A stretch of 64,000 bases of DNA from Acinetobacter sp. CS-2 (lineage in GTDB: Bacteria > Pseudomonadota > Gammaproteobacteria > Pseudomonadales > Moraxellaceae). The number at the start of each line of letters is the position of its first letter. The first letter of the stretch is position 1. Shown here in pieces: positions 1 to 8,061 of this stretch. Under the pieces are notes generated by a model, which saw only the letters and a program-made list of their open reading frames with translations, ran no database searches and was not told where the DNA came from. The position numbers and the translations under genes are program-made. The stretch lies in the NCBI RefSeq assembly GCF_016599715.1, contig NZ_CP067019.1, forward strand, positions 1,426,001 to 1,490,000, given 5' to 3'.

Positions 1-1
1 G

Positions 2-1411
2 ATTGCCAACGACGTAAAATGGCTCGGTTTTAACTGGAACGGTGAACCTCGCTATGCATCTAGCTATTTTGATCAACTGTACACATGGGCAGTACAACTG
101 ATTGAACAGGGCGATGCTTATGTAGATTTACAAACACCTGAAGAAATCAAGTTAAACCGTGGTTCATTTGTAGAACCAGGTAAAAACTCTCCATTCCGTG
201 ACGCGACTGTAGAAGAAAACCTGGTGCGTTTTGAACAAATGCGTAATGGCGAGCTGGGTGAAGGTCAGGCTGTATTGCGTGCCAAGATTGATATGGCTTC
301 TCCAAACGTGCATATGCGTGATCCAATCTTGTATCGAATTCTGCATTCTGCTCATCACCAGACTGGCGATAAATGGAAAATCTATCCAATGTACGACTAT
401 GCGCATCCATTATCTGATGCCATTGAAGGTGTGACTCACTCTTTATGTACTTTGGAATTCCAGGATCACCGTCCGTTTTATGACTGGGTTGTCGAGAAAG
501 TTAAATCTCCAGCTGTTCCACGTCAGTATGAATCAAGCCGTCTAAATGTCGATTACACCATTACCTCTAAACGTAAACTGCGTAAACTGGTAGAAGGTGG
601 CTTTGTACAAGGGTGGGATGATCCACGTATGCCAACCGTTGTAGGGATGCGCCGCCGTGGTTTCACGCCTGAAGGTTTGCGTGATTTCTGTAAACGCGTG
701 GGTGTGTCCAAATCTGACGGTATTGTCGATGTTGCTATGCTGGAATACTGTATCCGTCAGTCTTTGGAAAATACTGCTGCACGTGGCATGGCGGTGTTGA
801 ATCCATTGAAAGTGACTTTGACCAACCTACCTGAAGCAATGAACCTGAGTCATGCACGTCATCCGAACGTTGAGATGGGTGATCGTATCATTCCATTAAC
901 GTCTGAAATTTACATCGACCGTAAAGACTTTGAAGAAGTACCGCCTAAAGGCTTTAAACGCTTAATTCCAGAAGGCGAAGTACGTTTACGCCATGCTTAT
1001 GTGATCAAGTGTGATGAAGTGATTAAAGATGCCAATGGTGAAGTGGTTGAACTGAAATGTTCAATTGACCCTGAAACTTTAGGCAAAAATCCGGAAGGTC
1101 GTAAAGTGAAAGGCGTTATTCATTGGGTATCTGCAACCCAAGGTGTGCCTGCAGAAGTGCGTATCTACGACCGTTTATTCACTGAATCTGATCCGGAAGT
1201 GGGTGATGACTTCCTTGCCAACTTAAATCCTGAATCACTCAAAGTGGTTCAAGCGGTGATTGAACCGGCTTTAGCTGAAGCGAAGCCTGAAGACCGCTTC
1301 CAGTTTGAACGTGAAGGTTATTTCGTTGCAGATCAATATGATCACACGGCAGAAAAACCAGTGTTTAACCGTATTCTGGACTTAAAAGACAGCTTTAAGC
1401 CTGGAAAATAA
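2..1411 (+). CDS. glnS: glutaminyl-tRNA synthetase, 5'-truncated by window edge
   Basis: Class I aminoacyl-tRNA synthetase that charges tRNA-Gln in the cytoplasm. An open frame runs from base 2 to the stop, giving about 469 residues against about 554 in E. coli GlnS, so roughly 85 N-terminal residues with the HIGH motif lie before the window. Visible GlnS landmarks are the conserved stretch [13 protein letters not shown], the KMSKS-equivalent loop seen as ITSKRK near base 560, and the C-terminal anticodon-binding beta-barrel region ending [11 protein letters not shown]. An internal ATG at 224 lies well inside conserved sequence and is not the true start. A terminator follows at 1463-1487. Identity is certain; only the 5' end is missing. 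Confidence 0.97.
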   Translation: MANDVKWLGFNWNGEPRYASSYFDQLYTWAVQLIEQGDAYVDLQTPEEIKLNRGSFVEPGKNSPFRDATVEENLVRFEQMRNGELGEGQAVLRAKIDMASPNVHMRDPILYRILHSAHHQTGDKWKIYPMYDYAHPLSDAIEGVTHSLCTLEFQDHRPFYDWVVEKVKSPAVPRQYESSRLNVDYTITSKRKLRKLVEGGFVQGWDDPRMPTVVGMRRRGFTPEGLRDFCKRVGVSKSDGIVDVAMLEYCIRQSLENTAARGMAVLNPLKVTLTNLPEAMNLSHARHPNVEMGDRIIPLTSEIYIDRKDFEEVPPKGFKRLIPEGEVRLRHAYVIKCDEVIKDANGEVVELKCSIDPETLGKNPEGRKVKGVIHWVSATQGVPAEVRIYDRLFTESDPEVGDDFLANLNPESLKVVQAVIEPALAEAKPEDRFQFEREGYFVADQYDHTAEKPVFNRILDLKDSFKPGK

Positions 1412-1462
1412 CATTGTTTATGCTCTAGGATGATTCACTGTTGAGTCAAAAATGTTTAGATC

Positions 1463-1487
1463 AAGCTCAACTTCGGTTGGGCTTTTT
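1463..1487 (+). terminator. intrinsic terminator after glnS
   Basis: An 8-bp stem (AGCTCAAC pairing with GTTGGGCT, including one G-U pair) closes on a TTCG tetraloop and runs into five T. It lies 52 bases after the glnS stop. It also lies inside the longest reading of the next ORF, which supports a later start for that gene. Confidence 0.85.
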
Positions 1488-1541
1488 CATGACAGCTATT
1501 TTATAAATATTGAAGCGACTAGGTTTCATGAGGGGAAATTT

Positions 1542-2453
1542 GTGATTATTCGAGATAAAAATAATAGCTTTATGCTGTTATTTGCATGGCATGGCACAAT
1601 TTTACCTAAAGTGATGCCAGCTCTAGCGGTTGTAGTCAGTTTATCGGCACTGTTGGTGTATTTAAGTGCAGCACATTTCTTGACTATGCCAGAAGTTCCT
1701 GCCATTGGCTTTACCATCTTCGGTGTGATTCTTTCGATTTTCTTAAGTTTTAGGAATACGGCCTGTTATGATCGCTGGTGGGAAGGGCGCAAGCTTTGGG
1801 GCGCACTGATTGCCAATACACGGCATATTATTCGTGATAGTCATGTGCTGGAAGACTCTCAACGTCAGATTTTGATGTATCGGGTTATGTTATTTTGTTA
1901 CCTGCTACGCGACCGCTTACGTCATCAAGCAACAGATATTCAACATTTCCGAAATGCTGTCAATTTAAGCGATGGGCAATCGCAGCAATGTGCTGAACAT
2001 ATCAATGCGCCGCAGTATTTACTTGAGATCATACAAAAAGATTTGGTGCTGTTTTATAAGCAAGGTCAAATCAGCGACATTATCTATAGCACCTTGACTC
2101 GACATACGGTTGCCATGGGTGATATTCATGCAGGCTGTGATCGTATTATGACTACGCCATTGCCATTTTCTTATTCAGTTTTATTACATCGGGCAGTTTA
2201 TTCATTCTGTTTAATTTTGCCGTTCAGTATTGAAGCGAGTTTCGGTATTTGGACACCTGTAATTGTGGCATTAATTGCCTATTTATTTTTAGGTTTAGAT
2301 GCGCTCAGCGCAGAGTTGGAAGAACCATTTGGACTTCAGGAAAATGATTTACCCCTCAATTCGATTGTGCGAAATATTGAACGGGAAATGTTAAGTTCAT
2401 TAGGGGCTGAAATTCCGCCAGTACTTTCAAGCTATAAAGGTAATTTAAGTTAA
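1542..2453 (+). CDS. bestrophin-family (UPF0187) membrane protein
   Basis: Predicted bestrophin-type anion channel-like protein of the inner membrane, about 303 residues. The N-terminal part carries LLFAWHGTILPKV followed by hydrophobic segments. RNTACYDRWWEGRKLWGALI is the characteristic bacterial bestrophin motif, and a second hydrophobic pair lies near residues 220-260. I chose the GTG at 1542 because AGGGG lies six bases upstream; a longer frame from 1452 would start inside the glnS terminator. Bacterial homologues are pentameric channels by family knowledge; ion selectivity here is not visible. It appears to be a single-gene unit. Confidence 0.85.
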   Translation: MIIRDKNNSFMLLFAWHGTILPKVMPALAVVVSLSALLVYLSAAHFLTMPEVPAIGFTIFGVILSIFLSFRNTACYDRWWEGRKLWGALIANTRHIIRDSHVLEDSQRQILMYRVMLFCYLLRDRLRHQATDIQHFRNAVNLSDGQSQQCAEHINAPQYLLEIIQKDLVLFYKQGQISDIIYSTLTRHTVAMGDIHAGCDRIMTTPLPFSYSVLLHRAVYSFCLILPFSIEASFGIWTPVIVALIAYLFLGLDALSAELEEPFGLQENDLPLNSIVRNIEREMLSSLGAEIPPVLSSYKGNLS

Positions 2454-2572
2454 GTTTAGAAAAATCATTTTTGCCTCTACACGCCACCGTTTAAGTCTTT
2501 AACAATTCAGTGATAGCCATGAATTTCGGATGTGTGCTATCACTGAGAAGAAGAATAAAAAGGAAGACCTCA

Positions 2573-3034
2573 ATGAGCGTAGTCATAGAAACCCAGATGT
2601 TAATTCGCAAACCGGTTGCAGAGGTGTTTAATGCCTTTATTGACCCCGAAATCACCAGCAAGTTTTGGTTTACTTCATCTACCGGACACTTGATAGAAAA
2701 CAGAACGGTAGACTGGTATTGGGAAAAATATGAAGTGACCCGCAGTGTTTATGTCGAACAGCTGATTCATAATGAACTGATCCAGTTTACTTGGGGAGAA
2801 CCCAAGAGCACAGTAGACTTCATTTTTGAGAAGTTAACAGAACAAGAGACTTATCTTCGCATTCGCAATTATGATATTTCTCTGCAAGGCTCAGACTTAA
2901 TTGCTTTTGTGATTGAGCAAACAGGTGGTTTCACCACTGTGCTGGATGGCTGTAAGGCTTATCTGGAATATGGAGCGCAGTTAAATCTGGTCAATGACAA
3001 GTTTCCGCCATTTGTCGAAATGGGGGTGATTTAA
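2573..3034 (+). CDS. SRPBCC / AHSA1-like domain protein
   Basis: Small soluble protein of 153 residues with a START/AHSA1-like helix-grip fold. The opening pattern of beta strand followed by PVAEVFNAFIDPEITSKFWF, the internal VDWYWEKYEV, and the C-terminal helix containing TGGFTTVLDGCKAYLEYG are typical of this family. Such proteins bind hydrophobic ligands or act as stress-related accessory factors, but no ligand can be assigned. The ATG at 2573 is preceded by AGGAAG; the upstream in-frame start at 2510 has no ribosome site and would add a basic tail unlike the family. Confidence 0.8.
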   Translation: MSVVIETQMLIRKPVAEVFNAFIDPEITSKFWFTSSTGHLIENRTVDWYWEKYEVTRSVYVEQLIHNELIQFTWGEPKSTVDFIFEKLTEQETYLRIRNYDISLQGSDLIAFVIEQTGGFTTVLDGCKAYLEYGAQLNLVNDKFPPFVEMGVI

Positions 3035-3183
3035 ACCTGAATATAAACTGTCATGGATCAGGAGGTAAACCTAGGACTTGCAGATAGAAAAAGCGTCATC
3101 CTGCAGCTCACTAAAACATCTCCTGTTCTGGTTGAGGCCACTTGAAATTTTATGGCTGGAATGGAAAAGACAGACCGGTTTGA

Positions 3184-3717
3184 TCACTGCTTGTGATTCT
3201 GTTCTTTTAACCATAAATAATGCGGAATCTGTTTTTTTGCTTTATCACGTAACTTTTTCTTGATGTACAACACCAATGCAAAACAGGTGGTGGTGAGGGT
3301 CAGCAGCATGCTGTTCATAAAACTCATGAGAGAGCTGACATAACCAATAGTGGTTAAACGGTTCATCATGCGGATGACTTGAGGACTGCTTTCCACACCA
3401 GTAATGGCCCAGGTACACAAGTGTTCGCAATTGTTAATAATCAGATGATACTGGTTTTCGTTCATTCGTGAACGCATACGCCGTACCACTTTGCGGCCGC
3501 GAAATTTAGGATTGTTATATTGCTGGATAATAATGGTTTTACCAAAGCTGAATTTTTCCAGTGAGGTAATCTCAATGGGACGTTTCTTAAATAAATGGGC
3601 AAAACCTGAATAATGAATAACCCGGCCACGTCCTGCATAAATGCCGTGATGAGAATATCCAAAATGTTTAACGATAAGATGCGTCCCTAAAGGAAATCGT
3701 ATTTTCTGCTGTTGCAT
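3184..3717 (-). CDS. LRAT/NlpC-P60-like protein with C-terminal membrane segment
   Basis: A 177-residue protein with the lecithin:retinol acyltransferase fold, a circularly permuted papain-like family. The expected catalytic residues are visible: His24 in SHHGIYAG, His35 in RVIHYSG and Cys97 in NNCEHLCTWA. A hydrophobic stretch near residues 130-152, followed by a basic IKKKLRDKAKK tail, suggests a C-terminal membrane anchor. Known relatives act as acyltransferases, thioesterases or phospholipases on lipid substrates; the substrate here is unknown. It is convergent with the SRPBCC gene and divergent from the next gene. Family assignment is solid, function is not. Confidence 0.8.
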   Translation of the reverse strand: MQQQKIRFPLGTHLIVKHFGYSHHGIYAGRGRVIHYSGFAHLFKKRPIEITSLEKFSFGKTIIIQQYNNPKFRGRKVVRRMRSRMNENQYHLIINNCEHLCTWAITGVESSPQVIRMMNRLTTIGYVSSLMSFMNSMLLTLTTTCFALVLYIKKKLRDKAKKQIPHYLWLKEQNHKQ

Positions 3718-3860
3718 GTAGACGTTTAACCAATAAAGTTACAAATATATTTTAGTGACTTAGTTTACTGCTTCTTTATAAAAGAATCGACTATTTCACT
3801 GAGTTGACTAGCTTTTATGACACTACAGCGCATTAAAAATGTCAGGATTCAGCATACCTC

Positions 3861-4634
3861 ATGAGCCATAGCAGCATGAAGAAAATATTGTTAATAAAAT
3901 GTGCAGTTATCACCTTACTCAGTTTGACCAGTATCACCTATGCAGAGCTTTATACCCGGCGCTGGCAGACTGATATTGTAGATGTTGATATTGTAAAAAT
4001 AGATCAGCCACAAAACTTGCGCCTGTTTTTAAATGATCGCCAGACCCATCAACCCTTAGGTAAATTTAAAGCTGTGGCAAAACAGCTGAAAGCATGTGAA
4101 AAGCTGCTCTTTGCCATGAATGCCGGGATGTATCATGCAGACTATTCTCCGGTCGGGTTATATATTGAAGCAGCTCGGCAACAGAAAAAACTGAACACGG
4201 TCAAACAGGCATATGGCAATTTTTATCTGCAACCCAATGGCGTATTGGCCTGGAATCGGCATCACAGCCTGATCGAAAAGACAGAAAGTTATCAAAAGCT
4301 CAAGTTTAATGCCGAATACGCGACGCAATCGGGGCCTATGCTGGTGATTGATGGGCAGATTAATCCCCAATTTTTAAAAGATTCAGATTCCTTTAAGATC
4401 AGAAATGCTGTCGGGATTAAAGATCAAAGCTTATATTTTGTGATCAGTCGAAATGCGTTGAGTTTTTATCAATTTGCACAATTTTTTCAACAACAGCTTA
4501 AAGTGCAAAATGCCTTGTATCTGGACGGCTCAATCTCTAGTGCCTATATTCCGCAGTTAAAACGTTCAGATTCATTGTTTAATCTGGGACCGATGGTGGC
4601 CTATATTGATCAACAGAACTGTGCTACTCAATAA
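3861..4634 (+). CDS. secreted phosphodiester glycosidase-like protein (DUF2233/NAGPA)
   Basis: About 257 residues with a signal peptide (MKKILLIKCAVITLLSLTSI, cut near YA-EL) from the second Met at base 3876; the first Met at 3861 adds five residues. The mature part matches the NAGPA/DUF2233 family: FAMNAGMYHADYSPVGLYIE, YLQPNGVLAW, ATQSGPMLVIDG, RNAVGIKDQS and ALYLDGSISSAYIP. The family includes the human mannose-6-phosphate uncovering enzyme; bacterial members are predicted to hydrolyse phosphodiester-linked sugars. The cellular location should be the periplasm. The substrate is not deducible. The gene stands alone between two minus-strand genes. Confidence 0.82.
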   Translation: MSHSSMKKILLIKCAVITLLSLTSITYAELYTRRWQTDIVDVDIVKIDQPQNLRLFLNDRQTHQPLGKFKAVAKQLKACEKLLFAMNAGMYHADYSPVGLYIEAARQQKKLNTVKQAYGNFYLQPNGVLAWNRHHSLIEKTESYQKLKFNAEYATQSGPMLVIDGQINPQFLKDSDSFKIRNAVGIKDQSLYFVISRNALSFYQFAQFFQQQLKVQNALYLDGSISSAYIPQLKRSDSLFNLGPMVAYIDQQNCATQ

Positions 4635-4651
4635 ATGAAGTTCGCCAGCCA

Positions 4652-5896
4652 TTAAAACCTGTAGCCAATTTTTAAACCATAGCCTATCGCATGGTTGTTG
4701 TTAAATTCACCGACCTGTGAAGCTTCAGATACCCCGGGAAGAGGAAGATAATAAGTGCCATCTTGTGCGGTGGCATCACCAAGCCAATAGTATTTGATCC
4801 CCCCTGAAATAAAATAGTTGGATTCAGGATTAAACTGAAATCCCAAGCCTATATTTTTGTAACCCTTGGTAGGATTTAAAATTGATCTAGGATTACCCGT
4901 GCCTGAATCCCAGCCGAGATCAAAAGCAGCGGACCATTTCGTGGTTAATTGTCGTGCCATGCCTAAGGTCACACTCCATTGGTCTTTTTGATAATCATCC
5001 AGATTAAATCCTGCGCTATAACTGCCATTACTAAGGGTCGTGGTGGCAAGTGCCGATAATGCGCCGAACTGGGTAGGACGTATCACAAAATCTTTCCAGT
5101 TGACCCATCGTATGTTCGAGTACAGTAAAGTTCCGCTCATGATACTGGTCTGGAAATTCAGATTGACCGATTGTGGGGTAGAAATTTTGGTTTTGGCATT
5201 GTCTGTTAGGAGTAGAGGTGTGCCCAAAATGTTTTCTTCTACATTGATTTTATGATTTATTTTCGAGTGATAAGTCAAGGCAGCCTTTAGTGCGAGCTCG
5301 GGAACCTGATAGGCAAGACCCGCTTTCCAGCCGAGGCCAGCATCCTGTTTAAATTTGGCGTTATAACCATTAAATTGGGCATATACCAGCCCACGTAGCG
5401 CGACATGACCTTCCACGGTTTGATAGGCAGGACCGGCATACAGGTTAATATTTTTGACAGGTTGATAACCTAAAATAAAACTCAGGTTTTGGCTGTCGAC
5501 ATTGACCTGAGTACCTTGCTGGCTCAGTGCGGTATCGGAGAAACTGCCATTGTCTTTTAATGGATAGTGTAAATCTGAACCAAATGGCTGATCATAGAGA
5601 ATGCCAAAAGAGAAATTTGGAACGAATTGCAGTTTCAGTGCGGCACTCTGGTACTGGAAAGTCTGGGCAATATTATCGGTTGTATTATCAGCACTGTCAG
5701 GATTAACCAGATCTGGACGTGAACCTAAGGTATGCCCGGACACTTCAGGATCGGCAGCAGTAATGGAGGCTTCAAAATAATGCCCTGATTCTAGAAAAGG
5801 CAACACGGATTGTCCTGATTGATCCATGGTTGCCGCCAGACTATGACTTGAGATTAGGCTGCATAATATTGCCAGTCCAGGATAATACCGTTTCAT
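4652..5896 (-). CDS. FadL/OmpP1-type outer-membrane hydrophobic-compound channel
   Basis: A 414-residue outer-membrane beta-barrel of the FadL/TodX family, which imports long-chain fatty acids or other hydrophobic compounds. A signal peptide ends near SSHSLA-AT. The mature N-terminus has the family plug pattern SGQSVLPFLESGHYFEAS then DPEVSGHTLGS, many aromatic-rich strands follow, and the protein ends in a terminal aromatic (GLKIGYRF), typical of barrel proteins. AAGGA precedes the ATG. The leader upstream on this strand is strikingly purine-rich. Acinetobacter genomes usually carry several paralogues, so I do not assign the fadL symbol. Confidence 0.88.
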   Translation of the reverse strand: MKRYYPGLAILCSLISSHSLAATMDQSGQSVLPFLESGHYFEASITAADPEVSGHTLGSRPDLVNPDSADNTTDNIAQTFQYQSAALKLQFVPNFSFGILYDQPFGSDLHYPLKDNGSFSDTALSQQGTQVNVDSQNLSFILGYQPVKNINLYAGPAYQTVEGHVALRGLVYAQFNGYNAKFKQDAGLGWKAGLAYQVPELALKAALTYHSKINHKINVEENILGTPLLLTDNAKTKISTPQSVNLNFQTSIMSGTLLYSNIRWVNWKDFVIRPTQFGALSALATTTLSNGSYSAGFNLDDYQKDQWSVTLGMARQLTTKWSAAFDLGWDSGTGNPRSILNPTKGYKNIGLGFQFNPESNYFISGGIKYYWLGDATAQDGTYYLPLPGVSEASQVGEFNNNHAIGYGLKIGYRF

Positions 5897-5932
5897 ATAT
5901 TTTCCTTTTTAGGCTTATTTTTATTTTTTGCT

Positions 5933-5941
5933 CTTGTTGTT
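5933..5941 (-). promoter_or_regulatory. possible Hfq/Crc-type AAN-repeat site in FadL-family leader
   Basis: Read on the minus strand the leader contains AACAACAAG, which fits the AANAANAA catabolite-activity motif bound by Hfq-Crc in pseudomonads. It lies about 37 bases before the start codon, within a long A/G-rich leader. This is a short motif in AT-rich sequence, so the call is tentative. Confidence 0.25.
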
Positions 5942-6132
5942 TTTTATCTTGTATTCTTGCTTGCTTTTATTCTTACTTGCTTGGCTGTTCTATCGGTTTG
6001 TTAAAATTCTTATTCTAGTAGAGCACTTTTACATTGTGTGGCATAGCAGATTCTGGAAAAATGATGGGAACTATGTTTCGAAGTATTAAAATTTGGCCAT
6101 AATGGGCTATATAACAATTTTCGGGGGCAAAT

Positions 6133-6160
6133 AAAAAGGCATTTAGTTGACTAAATGCCT
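6133..6160 (-). terminator. intrinsic terminator of the small gene at 6181
   Basis: Inverted repeat AGGCATTTAGT/ACTAAATGCCT around a short loop. On the minus strand it is followed by five T (AAAAA on the plus strand at 6133-6137). It lies about 20 bases past the stop of the minus-strand gene. Confidence 0.75.
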
Positions 6161-6180
6161 TCATATAGAGGGTTTAGACT

Positions 6181-6411
6181 CTATTGTCGCAGTGGTAGAT
6201 GCTGTAATTCATTTAACTCTTTTCGGCTATAACCTCTTGAAATTAAAACTTTCTTAATTCCAATGATGACTTTTTCATCTGTTGTTTGAGTTAAAGCCTG
6301 GATCAATTGTTCATTTGATTTGCAAGAGCAATCATTTTCAACACACGAGATTTGATTCTTGTGTTCGTTTTGCTGTTGATGAGCAGAAAACAGCTTTTGC
6401 CAAAAACTCAT
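6181..6411 (-). CDS. small uncharacterised protein
   Basis: A 76-residue protein beginning MSFWQKLFSAHQQQ, with a middle pair of cysteine motifs (SCVENDCSCKSN) and a helical C-terminus containing KKVLISRGYSRKELNELQ. I recognise no family. The three closely spaced Cys could bind metal, but this is only suggested by spacing. The start at 6411 has AAGG at good distance; a start five codons earlier at 6426 is possible. A good terminator follows, which supports a real transcribed gene. Confidence 0.6.
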   Translation of the reverse strand: MSFWQKLFSAHQQQNEHKNQISCVENDCSCKSNEQLIQALTQTTDEKVIIGIKKVLISRGYSRKELNELQHLPLRQ

Positions 6412-6597
6412 AGAGCCTTCATACACAACCTAACATAGATCGAAATATATCCAGTTTTTTGAGGAATACAAGTCTACCAAAGCTATAAAAGAATCAATTG
6501 AACCTTTAATTTTCCGATAGTAATTGAACACTTTAACGATATTATGAGATTTTCTATTCAGAATTATTTATAAATGATTTATTTTCAATGAAATATA

Positions 6598-6621
6598 AAT
6601 GAAGCTCAATTGAGCTTCATT
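6598..6621. repeat. 24-bp perfect palindrome downstream of trmA
   Basis: Two 12-base arms (AATGAAGCTCAA and TTGAGCTTCATT) with no spacer, about 40 bases past the trmA stop on the minus strand. It could be a weak transcription end for trmA, but no T-run follows on either strand. Confidence 0.5.
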
Positions 6622-6662
6622 GATGTAAATATATTTACAAACTTAACAAAGAAATAAATTGT

Positions 6663-7745
6663 TTAAATTTTTTCCAGTAACACACCCGACTCGACGTGAT
6701 GGGTATAAGGGAACTGATCAAACAAGGCAAATTTGGTCACTTTATGCGTACTCGATAAAGTCTTTAAATTGTCCTGTAAAGTGTCCGGATTACATGAGAT
6801 ATAAATGATCCGTTCAAAACGCTGTAGCAGTTTTAATGTTTCATCATCAATACCTGCACGCGGTGGATCAACAAATACCGTATCGAAGTCATAGCTGGTG
6901 ATGTCGATTTCTGCTTCCTGCAAGCGACGGAATTCACGTTCGCCATTATAGGCCTCGGTAAATTCTTCAGCCGATAAACGTGCCACCTGAATATTATCAA
7001 TCTGGTTTTGTTCAATATTCCACTGCGCCGCGTAGACCGATGATTTGGCCAATTCGGTTGCCAGTACGCGATTGAACTTGGTGGACAGTGGCAGGGTAAA
7101 GTTGCCATTGCCACAGTACAATTCCAGTAAGTCTTTATCTGACTGTTTGGCCGCATTGCATGCCCATTCCAGCATTTTTTGGCAGACTTGTGCATTCGGC
7201 TGGGTAAAGCTGCTTTCGATTTGCTTATATTGATAAGTACGATCGAATACTTTTAACTCTTCCACCACATAATCATCTGTCAAAATGACACGTTGACCAC
7301 GGCTACGACCATAAATTTTAATGTTGAGCTTATCAGACAGTGCTTTTGCTGCAACTTCCCATTCTGCATTGAGTGGGCAACGGTAAACCAGTGAAACCAG
7401 CATTTCACCTTTTAATGTTGCTAGAAAATGAACTTCAAATAAACGCTTAGATAGAATTTCTGTCGCTTTCAGTTCTTTTAACAGAACAGGCATTAAATCG
7501 TTAATGCTTTTATCGGCTATCGGGAATTCGTCAATGCGAATCACCTGTTTTTGATTATCTTCACTGCGTTCAAACATCGCATAAAACATATCGTCGTCAG
7601 TATGCCAAATCCGAAATTCTGCGCGCATACGGAAGTTTTGTTCAGGCGACTGAAATACTTCTAAAGAAGGGGGATTAAACTCGGCAAATTGAGCAGAAAT
7701 ACGTGCAATCTTGGCATCAAGTTGTAACTGATAAGCTGAAGTCAT
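6663..7745 (-). CDS. trmA: tRNA (uracil-54-C5)-methyltransferase
   Basis: Makes ribothymidine at position 54 of tRNA using S-adenosylmethionine. The 360-residue length matches E. coli TrmA (366). Visible motifs are the SAM-binding [15 protein letters not shown], the DPPRAGID motif, and the catalytic cysteine in [10 protein letters not shown] with the general-base region near the C-terminus ([11 protein letters not shown]). There is no TRAM domain, as expected for TrmA rather than RlmD. No Shine-Dalgarno is obvious before the ATG. It is a single-gene unit between a small unknown gene and the putA 3' region. Confidence 0.95.
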   Translation of the reverse strand: MTSAYQLQLDAKIARISAQFAEFNPPSLEVFQSPEQNFRMRAEFRIWHTDDDMFYAMFERSEDNQKQVIRIDEFPIADKSINDLMPVLLKELKATEILSKRLFEVHFLATLKGEMLVSLVYRCPLNAEWEVAAKALSDKLNIKIYGRSRGQRVILTDDYVVEELKVFDRTYQYKQIESSFTQPNAQVCQKMLEWACNAAKQSDKDLLELYCGNGNFTLPLSTKFNRVLATELAKSSVYAAQWNIEQNQIDNIQVARLSAEEFTEAYNGEREFRRLQEAEIDITSYDFDTVFVDPPRAGIDDETLKLLQRFERIIYISCNPDTLQDNLKTLSSTHKVTKFALFDQFPYTHHVESGVLLEKI

Positions 7746-7860
7746 ATGCAGTAAAAATCACAAACACATTGAAAACAGGGATGGTAACAAAGTTTGCCTA
7801 AGATGACTAAACTTATTCCCCAATCAGCAGCAGAAATATAGTGATTGAACTCAAATTCAA

Positions 7861-8040
7861 ATGCGCTTTTTTGATATTAAGAATGATAAAGGCAGATTTT
7901 TATTCAAAGGAAAAAATCAGGATGGTTTAAATGATTTCAAAACCAAAAAGAAACCAAGTCAACCAGACCAGGGAGAAGTTGACTTGGCAAAGAGGAAACG
8001 ATACGTCGTTATAGGGTTAAGCGCTGACGTATATTTTTAA
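7861..8040 (+). CDS. possible small basic protein, 59 codons
   Basis: An ATG frame of 59 codons beginning MRFFDIKNDKGRFLFKGKNQ and ending GLSADVYF. Its composition (many Lys, Asp, Gly; no Cys) looks protein-like rather than random. I see no clear ribosome site, and the frame runs through the inverted repeat that may terminate putA. It may be a real small gene, a remnant, or chance. I recognise no family. Confidence 0.2.
   Translation: MRFFDIKNDKGRFLFKGKNQDGLNDFKTKKKPSQPDQGEVDLAKRKRYVVIGLSADVYF
7940..7987 (-). terminator. candidate terminator of putA
   Basis: A 10-bp perfect stem (CCAAGTCAAC with GTTGACTTGG) with a 14-base loop. On the minus strand it is followed by a T-rich stretch (TTTCTTTTTGGTTTT). 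It starts 75 bases past the putA stop. The loop is long for a classical terminator. Confidence 0.4.
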
Positions 8041-8061
8041 GTTTGGGTTGAGGTTAAGGTT

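Larger units (their letters stand above)
7746..8061. other. intergenic region between trmA and putA
   Basis: 316 bases with no established gene. It holds a 10-bp inverted repeat (CCAAGTCAAC/GTTGACTTGG, arms at 7954-7963 and 7978-7987) that may end putA transcription, a 7-bp pair ATACGTC/GACGTAT at about 8002-8034, and a 59-codon plus-strand reading frame at 7861-8040, listed separately. Confidence 0.6.

Noticed and set aside
224..1411. glnS starting at the ATG at 224
   Set aside because: The frame is open and matches GlnS right back to base 2, so the gene is cut by the window edge.
1452..1541. Upstream start for the bestrophin gene
   Set aside because: It would begin inside the glnS terminator, while a GTG with AGGGG six bases upstream lies at 1542.
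3053..3263. Short plus-strand frames between the SRPBCC and LRAT genes
   Set aside because: A 28-codon frame from 3053 reads plausibly but is too short to support, and the 61-codon frame from 3078 runs antisense into the LRAT gene.
5830..6018. 62-codon plus-strand frame across the FadL-gene leader
   Set aside because: Its Phe/Leu/Cys-rich translation simply reflects the pyrimidine-rich complement of the leader.
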